A stretch of DNA of 64,000 bases, from the NCBI GenBank assembly GCA_964487845.1, contig CAZASK010000007.1:10772-74771 (forward strand), given 5' to 3'. The notes under the pieces are model-generated. The model did no database searches and was not told where the DNA came from. It saw only the letters and a program-made list of their open reading frames with translations. Source of the stretch: CAZASK01 sp964487845 (lineage in GTDB: Bacteria; Chlamydiota; Chlamydiia; Chlamydiales; FEN-1388). The position numbers were made by a program, and so were the translations under genes. Numbering within the stretch: the first letter of the stretch is position 1; every line of letters begins with the position of its first letter. This document shows, one piece after another, positions 1 through 12,000 of this stretch.

Positions 1-99
1 CTCAAAAAAGCAGGTGTCGATATGACGAAAAAAGAGCCGGTTGTAGAGATGATCAATCACTTTTCCTCTCTGACAAAACAACTCAGCAAACTGATATAA
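1..99 (+). CDS. pepF: Oligoendopeptidase F, C-terminal end (partial)
   Basis: The window opens inside a gene whose last 32 codons are readable in frame 1 and end at TAA 97-99. The tail contains LKKAGVDMTKKEPV, which resembles the C-terminal segment of M3-family oligoendopeptidase F, a cytoplasmic zinc metallopeptidase. The HExxH site would lie upstream of the window. In Chlamydia pepF also lies directly upstream of groES, which supports the call. The stop codon lies inside the predicted -10 box of the groE promoter, so the groE promoter is embedded in the pepF 3' end. The identification rests on a short tail plus gene order. Confidence 0.7.
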   Translation, partial: LKKAGVDMTKKEPVVEMINHFSSLTKQLSKLI

Positions 100-100
100 T
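70..100 (+). promoter_or_regulatory. groESL promoter (housekeeping sigma type)
   Basis: A -35-like CTGACA lies at 70-75 and a perfect TATAAT at 95-100, separated by 19 bases. The -10 box overlaps the pepF stop codon. The predicted start site falls at the left edge of the CIRCE palindrome, so HrcA binding would block initiation. The 19-base spacer is longer than the ideal 17. Confidence 0.6.
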
Positions 101-102
101 CA

Positions 103-137
103 AGAATTAGCACTTTATCTTTTTAAGTGCTAATTCT
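103..137. promoter_or_regulatory. CIRCE operator (HrcA binding site)
   Basis: The inverted repeat TTAGCACTT (107-115), 9 bases, AAGTGCTAA (125-133) matches the CIRCE consensus TTAGCACTC-N9-GAGTGCTAA with one symmetrical change in each arm. The perfect pairing extends to 13 bp (103-115 with 125-137). CIRCE is bound by the HrcA repressor, which is inactivated by heat stress in a GroEL-dependent way. Its place between the promoter and groES makes it the operator of this operon. Confidence 0.93.
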
Positions 138-199
138 CTTGCAAAAAATAGCGCCCCCCCGCTACTCTGGATCGTGACATGTAACACAAAGGAGATATT

Positions 200-514
200 A
201 TGACTCTACAACAAAAAGAAAAAGTACAACTCCGACCTCTTGGCAATCGCGTTTTAGCAAAGCGCCTTGACACGGAAGAAAAATTAAAAGGAGGTATCAT
301 CCTTCCTGACACAGCAAAGAAAAAGCAAGAAACTGCAGAAGTGATCGCTGTAGGAGCGGGAAAAAAAGAAAAAGATGGAACACTCACTCCTATGCCAGTA
401 CAAGTTGGCGACATCATCCTCATGGACAAATATGCAGCACAAGAAGTGAAGCTGAATGACGAAGAGTATGTCATCGTCCGTCAAGACGACATCATTGCAA
501 TTGTAGAAAAATAA
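200..514 (+). CDS. groES: Co-chaperonin GroES
   Basis: This 104-residue protein is the heptameric lid of the GroEL folding chamber in the cytoplasm. It has the GroES start (LRPLGNRVLAKRL), a mobile-loop segment around EEKLKGGIILPDTAKKK, and the conserved VGDIILMDKYAAQEV and ending DDIIAIVE. Length is close to the usual 95-102. The ATG follows AAGGAGA at 188-194, a strong ribosome site. It is the first gene of the CIRCE-controlled operon, 16 bases before groEL, so it should be repressed by HrcA and heat-induced. Confidence 0.97.
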   Translation: MTLQQKEKVQLRPLGNRVLAKRLDTEEKLKGGIILPDTAKKKQETAEVIAVGAGKKEKDGTLTPMPVQVGDIILMDKYAAQEVKLNDEEYVIVRQDDIIAIVEK

Positions 515-530
515 GGACACGGTAAGATTT

Positions 531-2156
531 ATGGCACCTAAGAATATCAAATTTAGAGAAGATGCAAGACAAAAAATTTTAAAAGGCGTTCAAATCCTCT
601 CCAATGCTGTGAAGACAACACTTGGACCAAAAGGACGCAATGTCATCATCGATAAGAGCTACGGCGCTCCGCACATCACAAAAGATGGAGTCACTGTCGC
701 AAAAGAAATCGAACTTGAAGATAAGTTCGAAAACATGGGCGCTCAGATGGTCAAAGAAGTAGCCAGCAAAACAGCCGACAAAGCAGGTGACGGTACTACA
801 ACAGCCACTGTTCTTGCAGAAGCTATCTACACAGAAGGCTTAAAAAACATCGCCGCAGGTGCTAATCCAAGCGACATCAAACGCGGCATGGAAAAAGCAG
901 TACGATGTGTAGTAGAAGAGCTTGCGAAGCGAGCGAAGAAAATCCAAGATAAAAAGGAAATTGCGCAAGTAGCTACCGTCTCTGCAAATAACGATGCAGA
1001 AATCGGCGAAATCATTGCCACTGCTATGGAAAAAGTCGGAAAAGAAGGCTCTCTTACTGTAGAAGAAGGCAAAGGCTTTACTACAACACTTGATGTAGTA
1101 GAGGGCATGCACTTCGACAGAGGATATCTCTCCAGCTACTTCATGACAAACGCAGAGACTCAGGAGTGTGTACTCGAAGATGCATACATTTTGATCTTTG
1201 AAAAGAAAATTTCTGGTATCAAAGAGTTTATTCCTCTTCTACAAATGGTTGCAGAGACAGGAAAGCCTCTTCTCATTATCGCAGAAGATGTAGAAGGAGA
1301 AGCACTTGCCACTCTCGTCGTCAACCGTCTGAGAGCAGGACTCAAAATTTGCGCAGTCAAAGCACCGGGCTTTGGCGATAGAAGAAAGGCTATTTTAGAA
1401 GACATCGCTGTGTTGACAGGTGGTCAATTCATCTCCGACGAACTTGGGATCAAACTCGACAAAGTCGATCTCAACATGCTAGGAAAAGTAAAGAAGGCAA
1501 TCATCAACAAGGAAAATACAACACTTGTTGAAGGCGCTGGAAGCAAAAAAGAAATCCAAGCTCGCATTCACCAACTCAGACAGCAGATTCAAGATGCAAC
1601 GTCGGATTATGACAAGGAAAAGCTGCAAGAGCGTCTTGCCAAACTAGCTGGTGGAGTTGCAGTAATTCGCGTTGGCGCTGCAACAGAAATCGAGATGAAA
1701 GAGAAAAAAGATCGAGTAGATGATGCACAACATGCAACAGCTGCTGCTATCGAAGAGGGTATTCTTCCAGGAGGGGGCGTTGCCTTCATTCGATGCCTAC
1801 CCGCACTTGCGTCTCTCACAGAAAAACTAGAAGGCGACGAAAAAACAGGCGCAAAGATCATCTCAAGAGCACTGAGCTCGCCTCTTAGACAGATCGCTGA
1901 AAATGCAGGAAAAGAGGGCGCTATCATTTTACAAGAAGTAGAGAAACTCAAAGACAACTTTGGCTACGATGCCAGAGAAGACGCTTTTGTTGATATGGTC
2001 AAGAGCGGAATCCTGGATCCAATGAAGGTAGCTCGATGCGCATTAGAAAATGCCGCATCAGTGGCAGCCATGCTTCTGACAACAGAAGCTATCATTGCAG
2101 ACGCTCCGCAACAGGAGAAAGAAGTAGCTATGCCACACCCAGGCATGGACTACTAA
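531..2156 (+). CDS. groEL: Chaperonin GroEL (60 kDa)
   Basis: At 541 residues this is a full-length ATP-dependent folding chaperone that forms a double heptameric ring. Visible are the nucleotide-binding stretch DKAGDGTTTATVLAEA near residues 83-98, the apical-domain segment around residues 190-330, and the C-terminal ATP contact DPMKVARCALENAASVA. The tail ends PHPGMDY, with no GGM repeats. From memory, chlamydial GroEL1 proteins end the same way. Chlamydiae usually carry two further divergent groEL copies; this one, paired with groES under CIRCE, should be the main folding chaperonin. Confidence 0.97.
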   Translation: MAPKNIKFREDARQKILKGVQILSNAVKTTLGPKGRNVIIDKSYGAPHITKDGVTVAKEIELEDKFENMGAQMVKEVASKTADKAGDGTTTATVLAEAIYTEGLKNIAAGANPSDIKRGMEKAVRCVVEELAKRAKKIQDKKEIAQVATVSANNDAEIGEIIATAMEKVGKEGSLTVEEGKGFTTTLDVVEGMHFDRGYLSSYFMTNAETQECVLEDAYILIFEKKISGIKEFIPLLQMVAETGKPLLIIAEDVEGEALATLVVNRLRAGLKICAVKAPGFGDRRKAILEDIAVLTGGQFISDELGIKLDKVDLNMLGKVKKAIINKENTTLVEGAGSKKEIQARIHQLRQQIQDATSDYDKEKLQERLAKLAGGVAVIRVGAATEIEMKEKKDRVDDAQHATAAAIEEGILPGGGVAFIRCLPALASLTEKLEGDEKTGAKIISRALSSPLRQIAENAGKEGAIILQEVEKLKDNFGYDAREDAFVDMVKSGILDPMKVARCALENAASVAAMLLTTEAIIADAPQQEKEVAMPHPGMDY

Positions 2157-2166
2157 GCCTAAGCCA

Positions 2167-2197
2167 AACTCCTCACCTTTACCTAAGGTGAGGAGTT
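2167..2197 (+). terminator. Terminator hairpin after groEL
   Basis: A perfect 13-bp stem (2167-2179 with 2185-2197) with a 5-base loop lies 11 bases after the groEL stop. The tract after it is AT-rich but has no clean T-run, so termination may be only partial. Confidence 0.65.
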
Positions 2198-2222
2198 ATC
2201 ATTACGATGGACGAGGTATTCC

Positions 2223-3005
2223 ATGAAATGGTTCTGTTATTTTTTCAGCTTCCTTGCCGCCATCTTGATCGGCTTTTTCGGTTATCTGTTTGTATACAGA
2301 GCCAACTTTCTGTCGAATATATTGACACAAACACTACAGACCCCTGTCCGAATAGAAGAAATCATCATTACTAAAACTGGCATTGAATTTACTAAATTCA
2401 CAATACACAACCCACCTGGATGTCAAATAAAAAAAGCATTAAGCGCAGCCAGCATAGCTGTTACATTTGACTGGCTTGATTTTATATTATGCTGCGCTAG
2501 ATCGGATACAACAACCACTCCCATTAAAGAAATAGCGGTACAAGCCCCCTATGTGAGCCTCGAGCTTTTTAATTTCAATGGCAGTGACAATAACTGGAAA
2601 AGAATGCTTGCACACATGACTGATGATGAACAGCAACCAGTATCTCACACATTTACAGTAGACAAACTCATATTTACTCATATCACAGTGGAAATGCTCA
2701 ATAAAAGCGTGAGCAAAACTCCGAGTAAACTCACCCTTATCCAGAAGATTGAAAAATGTGATCTCGGAAATGAAGAAGCTGTATCCCTTCGAGAAATCAA
2801 TTACACAGCATTTGAACTCCTCTTATCAGAAATCGCGACAGAACTACGCATGAAAAGTATCACACAAGGCATCAAGCACCTGCCTCATGCTATCACTCAG
2901 AAAGTGCTCATCGCTCCCAAAGCAGTCTCAAAATCTATTATAGAACGTTGCGTACAACTACAACAGGCATTGCTCAACCTTTTTAAACAAAAGCAGCAGC
3001 CATAA
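2223..3005 (+). CDS. Membrane-anchored AsmA-like N-terminal domain protein
   Basis: This 260-residue protein starts with one strong hydrophobic segment (residues 4-24), with the rest probably in the periplasm. The next part (LTQTLQTPVRIEEIIITKTGIEFTKFTI split over residues 34-60, then HNPPG) follows the pattern of AsmA/DUF748-type proteins, where a short helix precedes strands ending in NP.G. AsmA-like proteins are linked to lipid transport and outer-membrane upkeep. This one is much shorter than full AsmA, so a bridging role is doubtful. It follows groEL by 66 bases beyond a hairpin, with GAGG upstream of the ATG. The family assignment is an inference from pattern only. Confidence 0.5.
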   Translation: MKWFCYFFSFLAAILIGFFGYLFVYRANFLSNILTQTLQTPVRIEEIIITKTGIEFTKFTIHNPPGCQIKKALSAASIAVTFDWLDFILCCARSDTTTTPIKEIAVQAPYVSLELFNFNGSDNNWKRMLAHMTDDEQQPVSHTFTVDKLIFTHITVEMLNKSVSKTPSKLTLIQKIEKCDLGNEEAVSLREINYTAFELLLSEIATELRMKSITQGIKHLPHAITQKVLIAPKAVSKSIIERCVQLQQALLNLFKQKQQP

Positions 3006-3022
3006 TGAGCACGAGAAGCTTG

Positions 3023-6000
3023 CTATATCGCCTTCTTGCTATAAAAAAATCTCCTTAGTGGACTTTTTTTGTACATACTTACCGCAGATGGAAAATAAGA
3101 GATGTTCTTCTCATAGAGTTTGCATACATTCTTCTTCTCTTCATCATTGGTGACTATCTTATTCTGAAGAATTTCAACATCTGTTCTTGTAAAGGTGCTA
3201 TTGGGACAACACAATTTCCCGATAACCCCCGCTTTTCTCACTCGATCAAGATCAAATCCACCTGTTTCATTTTTTTCAGTAGAGGCAACGAGCTCACCAG
3301 TAAACGAAAAAAGTGCTACTTTTGCAGGCTTCACTCCTTCTGAATTATAAATGCCATTTTTAATCAGCATTGCATCTCGAGCACTTATGAAGACAAATTT
3401 TTCTTTTCCAGACGCATTTTTCATCCCAAGCATATACATACCTGGAAGTTGATAGGCTGCACAGCCAGAAGTCCCTATCTCTCCACCTTGTAAAAAGAGA
3501 TTAGGAGATAACGAAATAGAAGGATCATTACCTAGTATTCCTTTGACAGATACAGGCAAGCGAGCTGTGAGTGGATCAAATTCTCGATTCAACAAGTCGC
3601 GAATCTTATAGCCAGAAAAGGCAATGATTCCCAGATCTGTATATTTTTTTTCTGTTAGTGGAGCATCAATCTTTTGCACCTCCACCTCCCGTTCTTGCTC
3701 TACTTCGACCTCAATTTCGTGCTCCGTCTCTTGTTCTAGCTCCAATTCACCCTCAAAATCATTCGAATCTTGTCCGATAAGAATCTTCTCTGGGATCTCT
3801 TTTTCATTAACGCAGTCTTTCAAAGATTGGGAGATTACATCTCTTGGTTGATTCTGTGTGTCCACAGGAACTCTTACATTGTCATCATAGAGTTTTTTAA
3901 TCTCAGGATCTTGCTCAAGCTTGTCATAGAATTGAAGGCTCTTTTCTATTTGAGCTTGAATGGCCTCGTGCCGAGTCAAAAACTGCGCCTTAGATGTAAA
4001 TTGTGTATAGGGCATATCTTTTGAAGACTGTACTAAAAAGTCACGAAACAATCGAAATGCTCGACTACGGACTTCTGGTGCAATCTTCACATTGGAAAGA
4101 AGTTTCCTCAGCGGTTTTTCAATAACCTCACGCATTTTGTGCTTGGCCGCTTCCCAGTTTTTATTTTGCTCGACGAGCGCTTCGTTTACAGTTAAATAAC
4201 GCCATATATCTTTTGAATTTGGTGTGAACTTTTGTATAAAAGCATCTCGGAAATGAAGACAATCTTTTTCATTGATAGCACAAAAGGCCTCTTTAAGCGC
4301 CGTTTGAAGCTCTGGCTCTAGCTGAAGCTCTTGAGTTGCTTTCAAAAGATTTTCAAGAGTCAAGTTATTCTGCTCGAAAAGCTGTAAAAACTGTGGCTTA
4401 GATAGCAGCCCTTCAAATAAATCGAAGGCCATAGCCTCCTTTACCTCATTTGTGAGCGCAATTGAGACGCTTTGCCCAAAGAGAATCTGCCGCATGCGAA
4501 AGACACTCTGCAGTGCATCGCGTTTTGTCATTGCCTTTCGCATACTCATAAAAGCCTTTGCTGTAGGGCGCTGAGGAATGTTTGTTCCTGTTTCATAGCG
4601 CTGAGCAATCAACGTAAGCGTCTTACCTTCTGTAGTCTTATACCTCGAACAAGCAATCGGAACCTCTACAAGCTCATCAGAGCCAACTTGCTTCGGCTCG
4701 AGAGAGACGATGACTCCTTTTGCGTTGTGATAAACGATCGCTTCTATACCACGATCTTTCGTTTTCTGTCGTAGCTGAGCTGCATATTCACGCATATTTA
4801 CTTCTTTTAACCATCCGCCGCTATCTATAAAGACGTCTAAATCTTTATCTTGGCAAAACGCCTCGATCATCTGCTCTGGAAATGATCCAGCATTTTCCTG
4901 AAATACTCGTGTGTTGGCAACTTTTGACTCCATCTTTTTTTGAACGGCAAGAATCGTCTTGCCATCAGTTCCCTTTTCGGCAATTGCTGTTGCTGTTCGC
5001 GATAAAATTCCAGTATGCAAGGTTCCAGTATACCCATATTTGAGCTTTGAGCTACTTATCAATGTCTGCGGCGTTGCAGAAACACTCTGCTCATATATTC
5101 TAATCTGCGGGAAGACAAAGGTAGCAAGATACTCTTTAATCATTTTCGGATCTCTGCTACACCCCTTCGTAAATGCGTCGATGAGCTTTTCGCTTATTGG
5201 CTGTTCGAGTAACGAAAACTGGAGTGGACCATCCCCCATCACCTGCATAAATGTTTTAAATGCGGCAGTATTTTGTATATTCTCACCATCGGCTATCGCG
5301 CACCTTGCCTGATGCTGCAACTGACCCAACATCTTCTTTGCAGCATCCCTAGGAACTCCATAGTAAAAAGCCATCTGAGCCGAATAGACGAGCTGCTGAT
5401 AGGGATTCCCATAGCTACTTACTTTGGGTGATTGTGCTGCAGCATAAGGCCTTGCAAGATATCGCCCTTCCTGGGGATCGACTCCATAATGGCTGCCACA
5501 TTCTTTTGCGAAAGATGAAGGGAAAATTTTAGTGATTGCTATACCCATAACAGCTAAAAAATGACGCTCTGATTCGGTAAATTGTTGGACTATCCATTGC
5601 TCAATCTCATTCAAAGATGGCTTACCTTCTTCTCTTATTAAAAATCGTCTTATTTTCTCCTTGTCTTCTTCAGACAAATTTTTCATTTTTTCAATTTTTG
5701 TTGATAATTCTTCTAGAGCAAGCTTGGTAAGATGAGGTTTGATTTTTTGATCCCACAGATCTTTCGTCATCGCCGCGCCTTTTTTTTGATAGTTGGGATC
5801 TTGGCGCTTTTTAAATGCTGTACAAAAATCTAAGGAAACGAGCTCCTGCATCGTTTCATCCATGAGAGCTTTACCTATAAAATCGGTCAAAAGCTCCGCA
5901 CGGCCGGTGTCAATTACACCTGCTTCTCCGACGGGGAACTTGAAGGTGACGTTTGGATCCATGGTCATATCAGCTTCATCCATCTGCACGACTTCATTCA

Positions 6001-9000
6001 ATTCAAGAAGCTCTACAATTTGTGCAATCAACTCAACCCTCTCTGCCGCTCCATCGACCTTATTTTCCTTATCATGATACGCCTCACTCAGGCTGGTCAA
6101 TATAGAGTATTTCACTCTGGGAGTACGCAATAAGCATCCGCCCCTCTCTTGAACTTCCATAAGCGTGTGAAGACAATTTTTCAAAAATGTAATATCTTTT
6201 GCCTGCGTACGCTCATACGGTACCGTATAGATAAACTGATTAAATGCGCTACCGAGAACTCTTTGAAGCCCATCTTTTACCGGCTCAAAAAGTGCATTAG
6301 GGACATCTATAACAGAAAGTGTGTTTGGATCAGCAAATAAAAATCCAAGGATAGGCTGCAACACACTCGTTTTGCCAGCCCCCATAATCATTTGCAGAAC
6401 GATTTCTTTTTCCTCTCCAACAGCTGTTAAAAATTTTTCTATATTATCGATCTGATCTTTTCTCATCTTAATATTCAGCACTGTCTCAATGAATAAAAAT
6501 TGAGTTGCGTAAGGATGTTTAAGATCATAAGCGCGTTGTGCGCTAGCAAAACGGCCTAATGTATTTAGGACTGTTTCTCTTGTAATCTGCAGTGTTTTTG
6601 TAGCCTCAGAATCTAAAGATTGGATTTGGAGCAGCTTTTTATCTATTTCTAATACAGCATCAACTTGTTGTATGGTACGCTCAAGATGCTGCGCAAATTG
6701 TTTTTCTATGAGATACTTCTGTACGGCATTTTTGAGCTGATCTAATCCCTGATCATTCAGTTCAGGATACATCTTTTTTGCATAAGACTTAAAATCTTTT
6801 TTTGAGCAAAGCACGCATAACTCTTGTATAGAAGGGAGTGTCCGATTCTTCGAGGCAAATGTAAAGTGTGAGGCAAGCATGAGTGTTGATGAAACGGAGT
6901 GCACAATCTGAAACTCCATTTCACTGAGCCGCGTGCGCTCTTGGGTTAGTTTTTGAGAGATCTCTTGTCGAAATGCTCCTAAATCTTTTTCTGATTGAAC
7001 CGTGTATACATTTTCATCGCTAGGGGTACTTTGCAGATCTTCTTGTACCTGCTTAAATTTTTCTTCAATAAAGGTGCCCTTTTTTACCTCTGGCGCCTCA
7101 CTTTTAAAAAGCTCCTCACCTTTGCTTTCAACTACACCACCCATATTTTGTTCTTGAAGATAGCTCTTTACAAGACCTGGAATATAGATGTCCTCATGAG
7201 AGGGCGTCTCGATCGAATCCAAAGCTTTCATTTCGTATTGAATTTTTGATTGAGAAATTTTTGGTTTCGGCTCAACCAAAGCTTTTCCAGAAGCTACTTT
7301 TCTGAACCGCTCCTGAGCATTTTTTTGAATAGATGGAGCGTGTTGTCTATATAGATAAGCATAGAGCGCCAAACCCAACGTTTTTACTTTTGTATCACTT
7401 GACTGCCCCAATACAAAACTCATCTGCATAAAACCATTTTTAGTAATGTCGGCAAATGTTTTTTCTTTTTCCACCTCAGCAATTAAGAGCGCTCCGTACT
7501 TATTCAATTCCTCACTTGTTACACTGTGAGGATCAAACGGAAAGGTATTTGTAAGCCTTGCCTTAAAATATTTCAAACGAGCCCATATCGTAGGTTTGGA
7601 TTGGTAATCCATAAAACCTACCTGGATGTTGGGGCTAGGAGGTGAGTATTGTGCTGTTTCTTGTATATCAGGCAATTGGAATTCAAGATTGGATAACTCA
7701 TTATAGCGCATTTCAATCAACGGATCATTGTCTACAAAAGGCTGTAAAAGAATGCGCTCTTGAGATGGATCTAAAGGTGATATTTGCTTCAGTTTACCTA
7801 AATAGTCTTTAATCAACTCAACTACAATATTGGTATTTTCTTGTTGCGCTTTCTCATCTTCTGATTCTTGACTCTTCATCTCCTTTTGCATTTTTTCTTG
7901 TGAAAAACCAAACTGCATTTTATTTTTTTCCAATAAGTACAGCGCTTTTAGACGTATTTTTATCGTTCTTCCCGCGATATCACCTGATGCAGATTTCAAG
8001 ACAATGGCCTGTAAACACTGCACCTCTTCTTCTGTAAATTTCTGATGGGTAGATTCTGCGACATGAGCAAATAAAAGCTCTTCTGCTTCGTCAATACAGC
8101 CCGTCTCAAGATACAGGCGCGCGAGATGAAATCGAGCAAATAGTGAATTTGGAACCAGCTTATTTCCATTTAATGTGCACTCGACATACTGCTTTTTTGC
8201 GGGACTAGTCTCTTCGAAGTCATAATTATATTCAAAATTAAAAGATTTTTTATTTTCATTACCAAAATCTTTTTTCGGATCAAGTACCGGAAATAGAACC
8301 TTCCTCTGGTTACCTTTCTTCAATACAAGATACCCTACTTCAGAACCAATATGTGGCGCGAACTGTTCTGTCTCAGGTGCAAGCTGCCAGCCTGCATGCT
8401 CTGCACATTTCCATTCCGTCCCTTCGTGCTGAAAGGTCAGGTTAAATCGCGCAAGCTGAACCTCTTGTAAAACATCATTGTCGCTGTTTGCTAAAGCGAG
8501 GATTCTATCCGATGATTCAAAACGGGAAAATAGAGAATTGGGCTCTATATTCACTACTCTGGCTCCATCGCTCAATCGTGAAATTGTGTTGTTCGAGTAC
8601 GTTGATTGAAATACAGCTTTATTTGTTTTTGGATCGCAAAAATAGACTCCGTTTTCCCCATCGCGCATCACAAAATTCATTTCCATTCTTTGTAGCTCTT
8701 TCTCATTACTTTGATAATTTCTATGTAAGAGCCATTTTTCCTCTCCCTCTACGTGTGTTTTTATATAAATCGCGTTATTGATCACTCGCAGCATACACTC
8801 CGTTTCAGGATCCTTGATGTAGGTAGTACCGCGATCTACGTAGCATCTGAGTCTATCTAGTGGAATCGTTGGGGGATCACCAAATACCTTTTCGTTCTTT
8901 ATTTTTTTGAGTAAAGACTCAGAAAGTTCGTTGTCATACACACCTAAAAGCTGTGTGTCTTGAAATACACATTGCCCATTCGTGATACTGAAAGTACTTA

Positions 9001-12000
9001 TGGTTCTCCTCTGCGAATCAGATATTGTATACACATCTGGTGCTTTTTTCTGAATCTTGGCGCTGGAGAATTGACTATTCATAGTAGCAAGAATAGGAGG
9101 AAGCTGAGTAGTGACTACCTGCTCTATTTTTTCTAAATCTTCTTTTCGACTTTTTATCTCGCTGGATAATTCAATTAATTGAGAACTTGTATTCTGTGCA
9201 TCTCTGTAACGAATTGAAGATGCCGTATTCTGAGGAGTAGGATGACTCTGATGCATGATGTGAGCTATCGTAGCATAGGCAAATAGCTGTTCTTCAATCT
9301 CATTTTGAGGAATATGACTACATATATTGCCTGAGCACGCTAAAATCGTCTCTAGTAGAATAGGACGAGAAGCGGTAAATTTTTCTTTCATCCCTACCTG
9401 AAAGACACGCAGTAACTCATTATCCGATATCACGCACATTTGTGAAGGGATTTTAGAAGAGCGATGTGAATGATCTAAATAATTTTGTATATTTTTTGCA
9501 ATCCAGGTCAGATTTGCCGCCGTCACTATGTCTTCTACTTGAAGAGCATTTTCAATTTTTTGCTGAAAAAAGTCTCTTATGCACCCTACAAGGCGAGGGA
9601 TGTCATTCGTTTTGTTAAAAGCGCTGGCAAGCACCTCTGGTCTAAATAGAAGACTATGAAAAAGCTGACACCACTTGTTATCAAAAAGAAGATCGTGCCG
9701 CTCTGAAAAAAATATGAGCAGCGAATCAACGAGCATATCAGGAGTTGCGACAAGCGAACATAGATTTTGTACAATGTCTGGCGATAGAGTATGAACCCAT
9801 AAATCACCGTCTCGAATGAGTGTATCTACATGAAAAGGAGCTAATGCTTCCTTATCATTCAACACACTATTCATTTTCGTGTGCAGAAAGTTATGAAATT
9901 GCAGAAAATCCCGTGGTAAAGCAGATGCATATTGATTGTGTGATGTTTTTTCCCGTTCAAACCCACTCTGTTTTTGCAACAAAAATGTGCATTTTCCAGG
10001 GATCTTTTTCCCATCGAAGTTGCACAAACTACGTGGGAAGTTTTCTTGCTTAATGGGGTTATGTTGCTTTTCTGGATAATTAAAAAGATGCCTCGTGCGC
10101 ACTCCCCAATCAAGCATCGTAGTAAAATCTTCTGGCACACAGACGTCATTATTTTGAGTACCAAGCTGACTCTTCCACTTCGTATCATCCAAGAAAAACA
10201 TAGCTCTATAGATATTCCCTGCCGTAGTTTGACTTAATTCGGGTTGAACATATTGCTTGGGCCAATGATGTGGTCTTTTTGCAACGATATGAGGGGCTTG
10301 AGATAACGTATTCTGCAACTCGTTTATCTTTCGCTCTATGCTTCTAATCTCATCTCTGATATCAGATTTGTCGCCTGATTTTTTACACTTTCCCCACTCT
10401 TGTTCTTTCTCAGTAAGTTCCTGTTTTTTTTTGTCGAGCTGTTGTTGAGTCTCATTCTTTAATTTCTCTACTTCACGTTTTTGCAGCTCTCTATCACGCG
10501 TGATCGACTCTTGTACCTGTTTCTGTAAAGGCTCATTTCTTGTATCCTTATACCAGTCCATAACAGATGTCGCTATGTGCTCATTCAGCGTATAGGAATT
10601 CTCCTCATGAAAGTCGACAGAAGCAAAAATGTTAGTATATTTATTATTAGACGATAGCCACAGATCGTCATGTAGCTTAACCCAGAATGGATCTGTGCAC
10701 TGTATATCTTTCGCAAAATATATTGAATTCGGACAGACAATATTGCTCCCTCTTCCTTGCAAAGGCAGCTTGGGTAAACATTCAGTTTTGGTACGCTGAC
10801 AATAGGCTTGTTCTAAATGGCGTACGAGGCACAGCATCATGATCTGATGTGAAGGAGAGCTCTTGTCAAGATTTGTATACAGACAATTTGCAATTTGTGA
10901 AATTGCTTCAAAACTCATTTTTGCATCTTCAAAGTTCATTTTTTCAATATTTTTAAATGAACCTATTTTTTTGAATAATTGGTCAAGGATGTCGGGAAGA
11001 ACCTTTTTTACATCTTCTCTACCGACGATTTTTTGAATACCCTGCAGTATGAGCTCATATTTTTTTTGAAAGTTTTGATCTTGTGGAGTAGGAAGGTTGT
11101 GTATGTCCTGTACTATCTTGACGATGTCTTCTTGATGAAATTTTGCGATAATGGAGTCGCCATCCGTTGTTTTCATATCAGAAATATCTTTGAAGTCAGA
11201 ACTTTTTGTGATACTGAGCGAAACGAGTTGAGATACATTGCCCACACTTCTCAAGTTATTATGAGATTCGAACTGCAATACTTTCGCATCCATCTGTTTG
11301 AGCATATTTTGATAGAGCACGATTTTCTTTTTTGCTTCGACTATTTTTTCAGAAGGGAGTATGGCAGAAAGGTTTTCAAGACTTTTCGCAAATTGTTCTA
11401 TAGAGCGCTTGATGATCGAATAGGACTCACGAGTCTCTTTATGTGCCTCTACAGTTGTAATATTTTTTGAAGCAATCTTCTGTAAATCTGGAATATAGCG
11501 CTCGAGTAAGAACAGCTTAAATTCCATTTTGAATAATTTATAATCGCGTTGCGTCATATTGTTCGCAAGACAGGCTAACAGCGATTTGTAGGTACATGTT
11601 CCAGATCGCTGCGGAGATACTAGTCGCTGTACATTCGGATCTATTTTTTCCGATTCCCCTCCAAGCATTGGAAGCAGCTGACCTACCAACACATCGGCAG
11701 GGCCTCCCAGTCCCTTTTCCCCCTCTTTTGACCAAGACGTCAACATCTGTAAAGATGCAAAAAACGATTTTTTAAACATCCGCTTTTCATCAATCTCGCA
11801 TACAGCAATACAACCATCTACTTTTTTACGATATCCTTTTTGAAATGACGAATGATATTGACTTCCAGCACCTTCGTTATAAATTCTAAAGCTGTATTTT
11901 CCATTTTTATTCTTTTCAATCTCATACACAATCGCATGTCCACTCCATCCGCCAAAAAGAATACATTTCCCCTGCTTTTTAAGTTGTGAGAAGACTGTGT

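Noticed and set aside
10979..11470. 163-codon open frame on the plus strand inside the giant gene
   Set aside because: It is antisense to the unbroken giant gene, has no ribosome site, no domain and an odd composition rich in Phe and Tyr, as expected from the complement of Lys/Glu codons.
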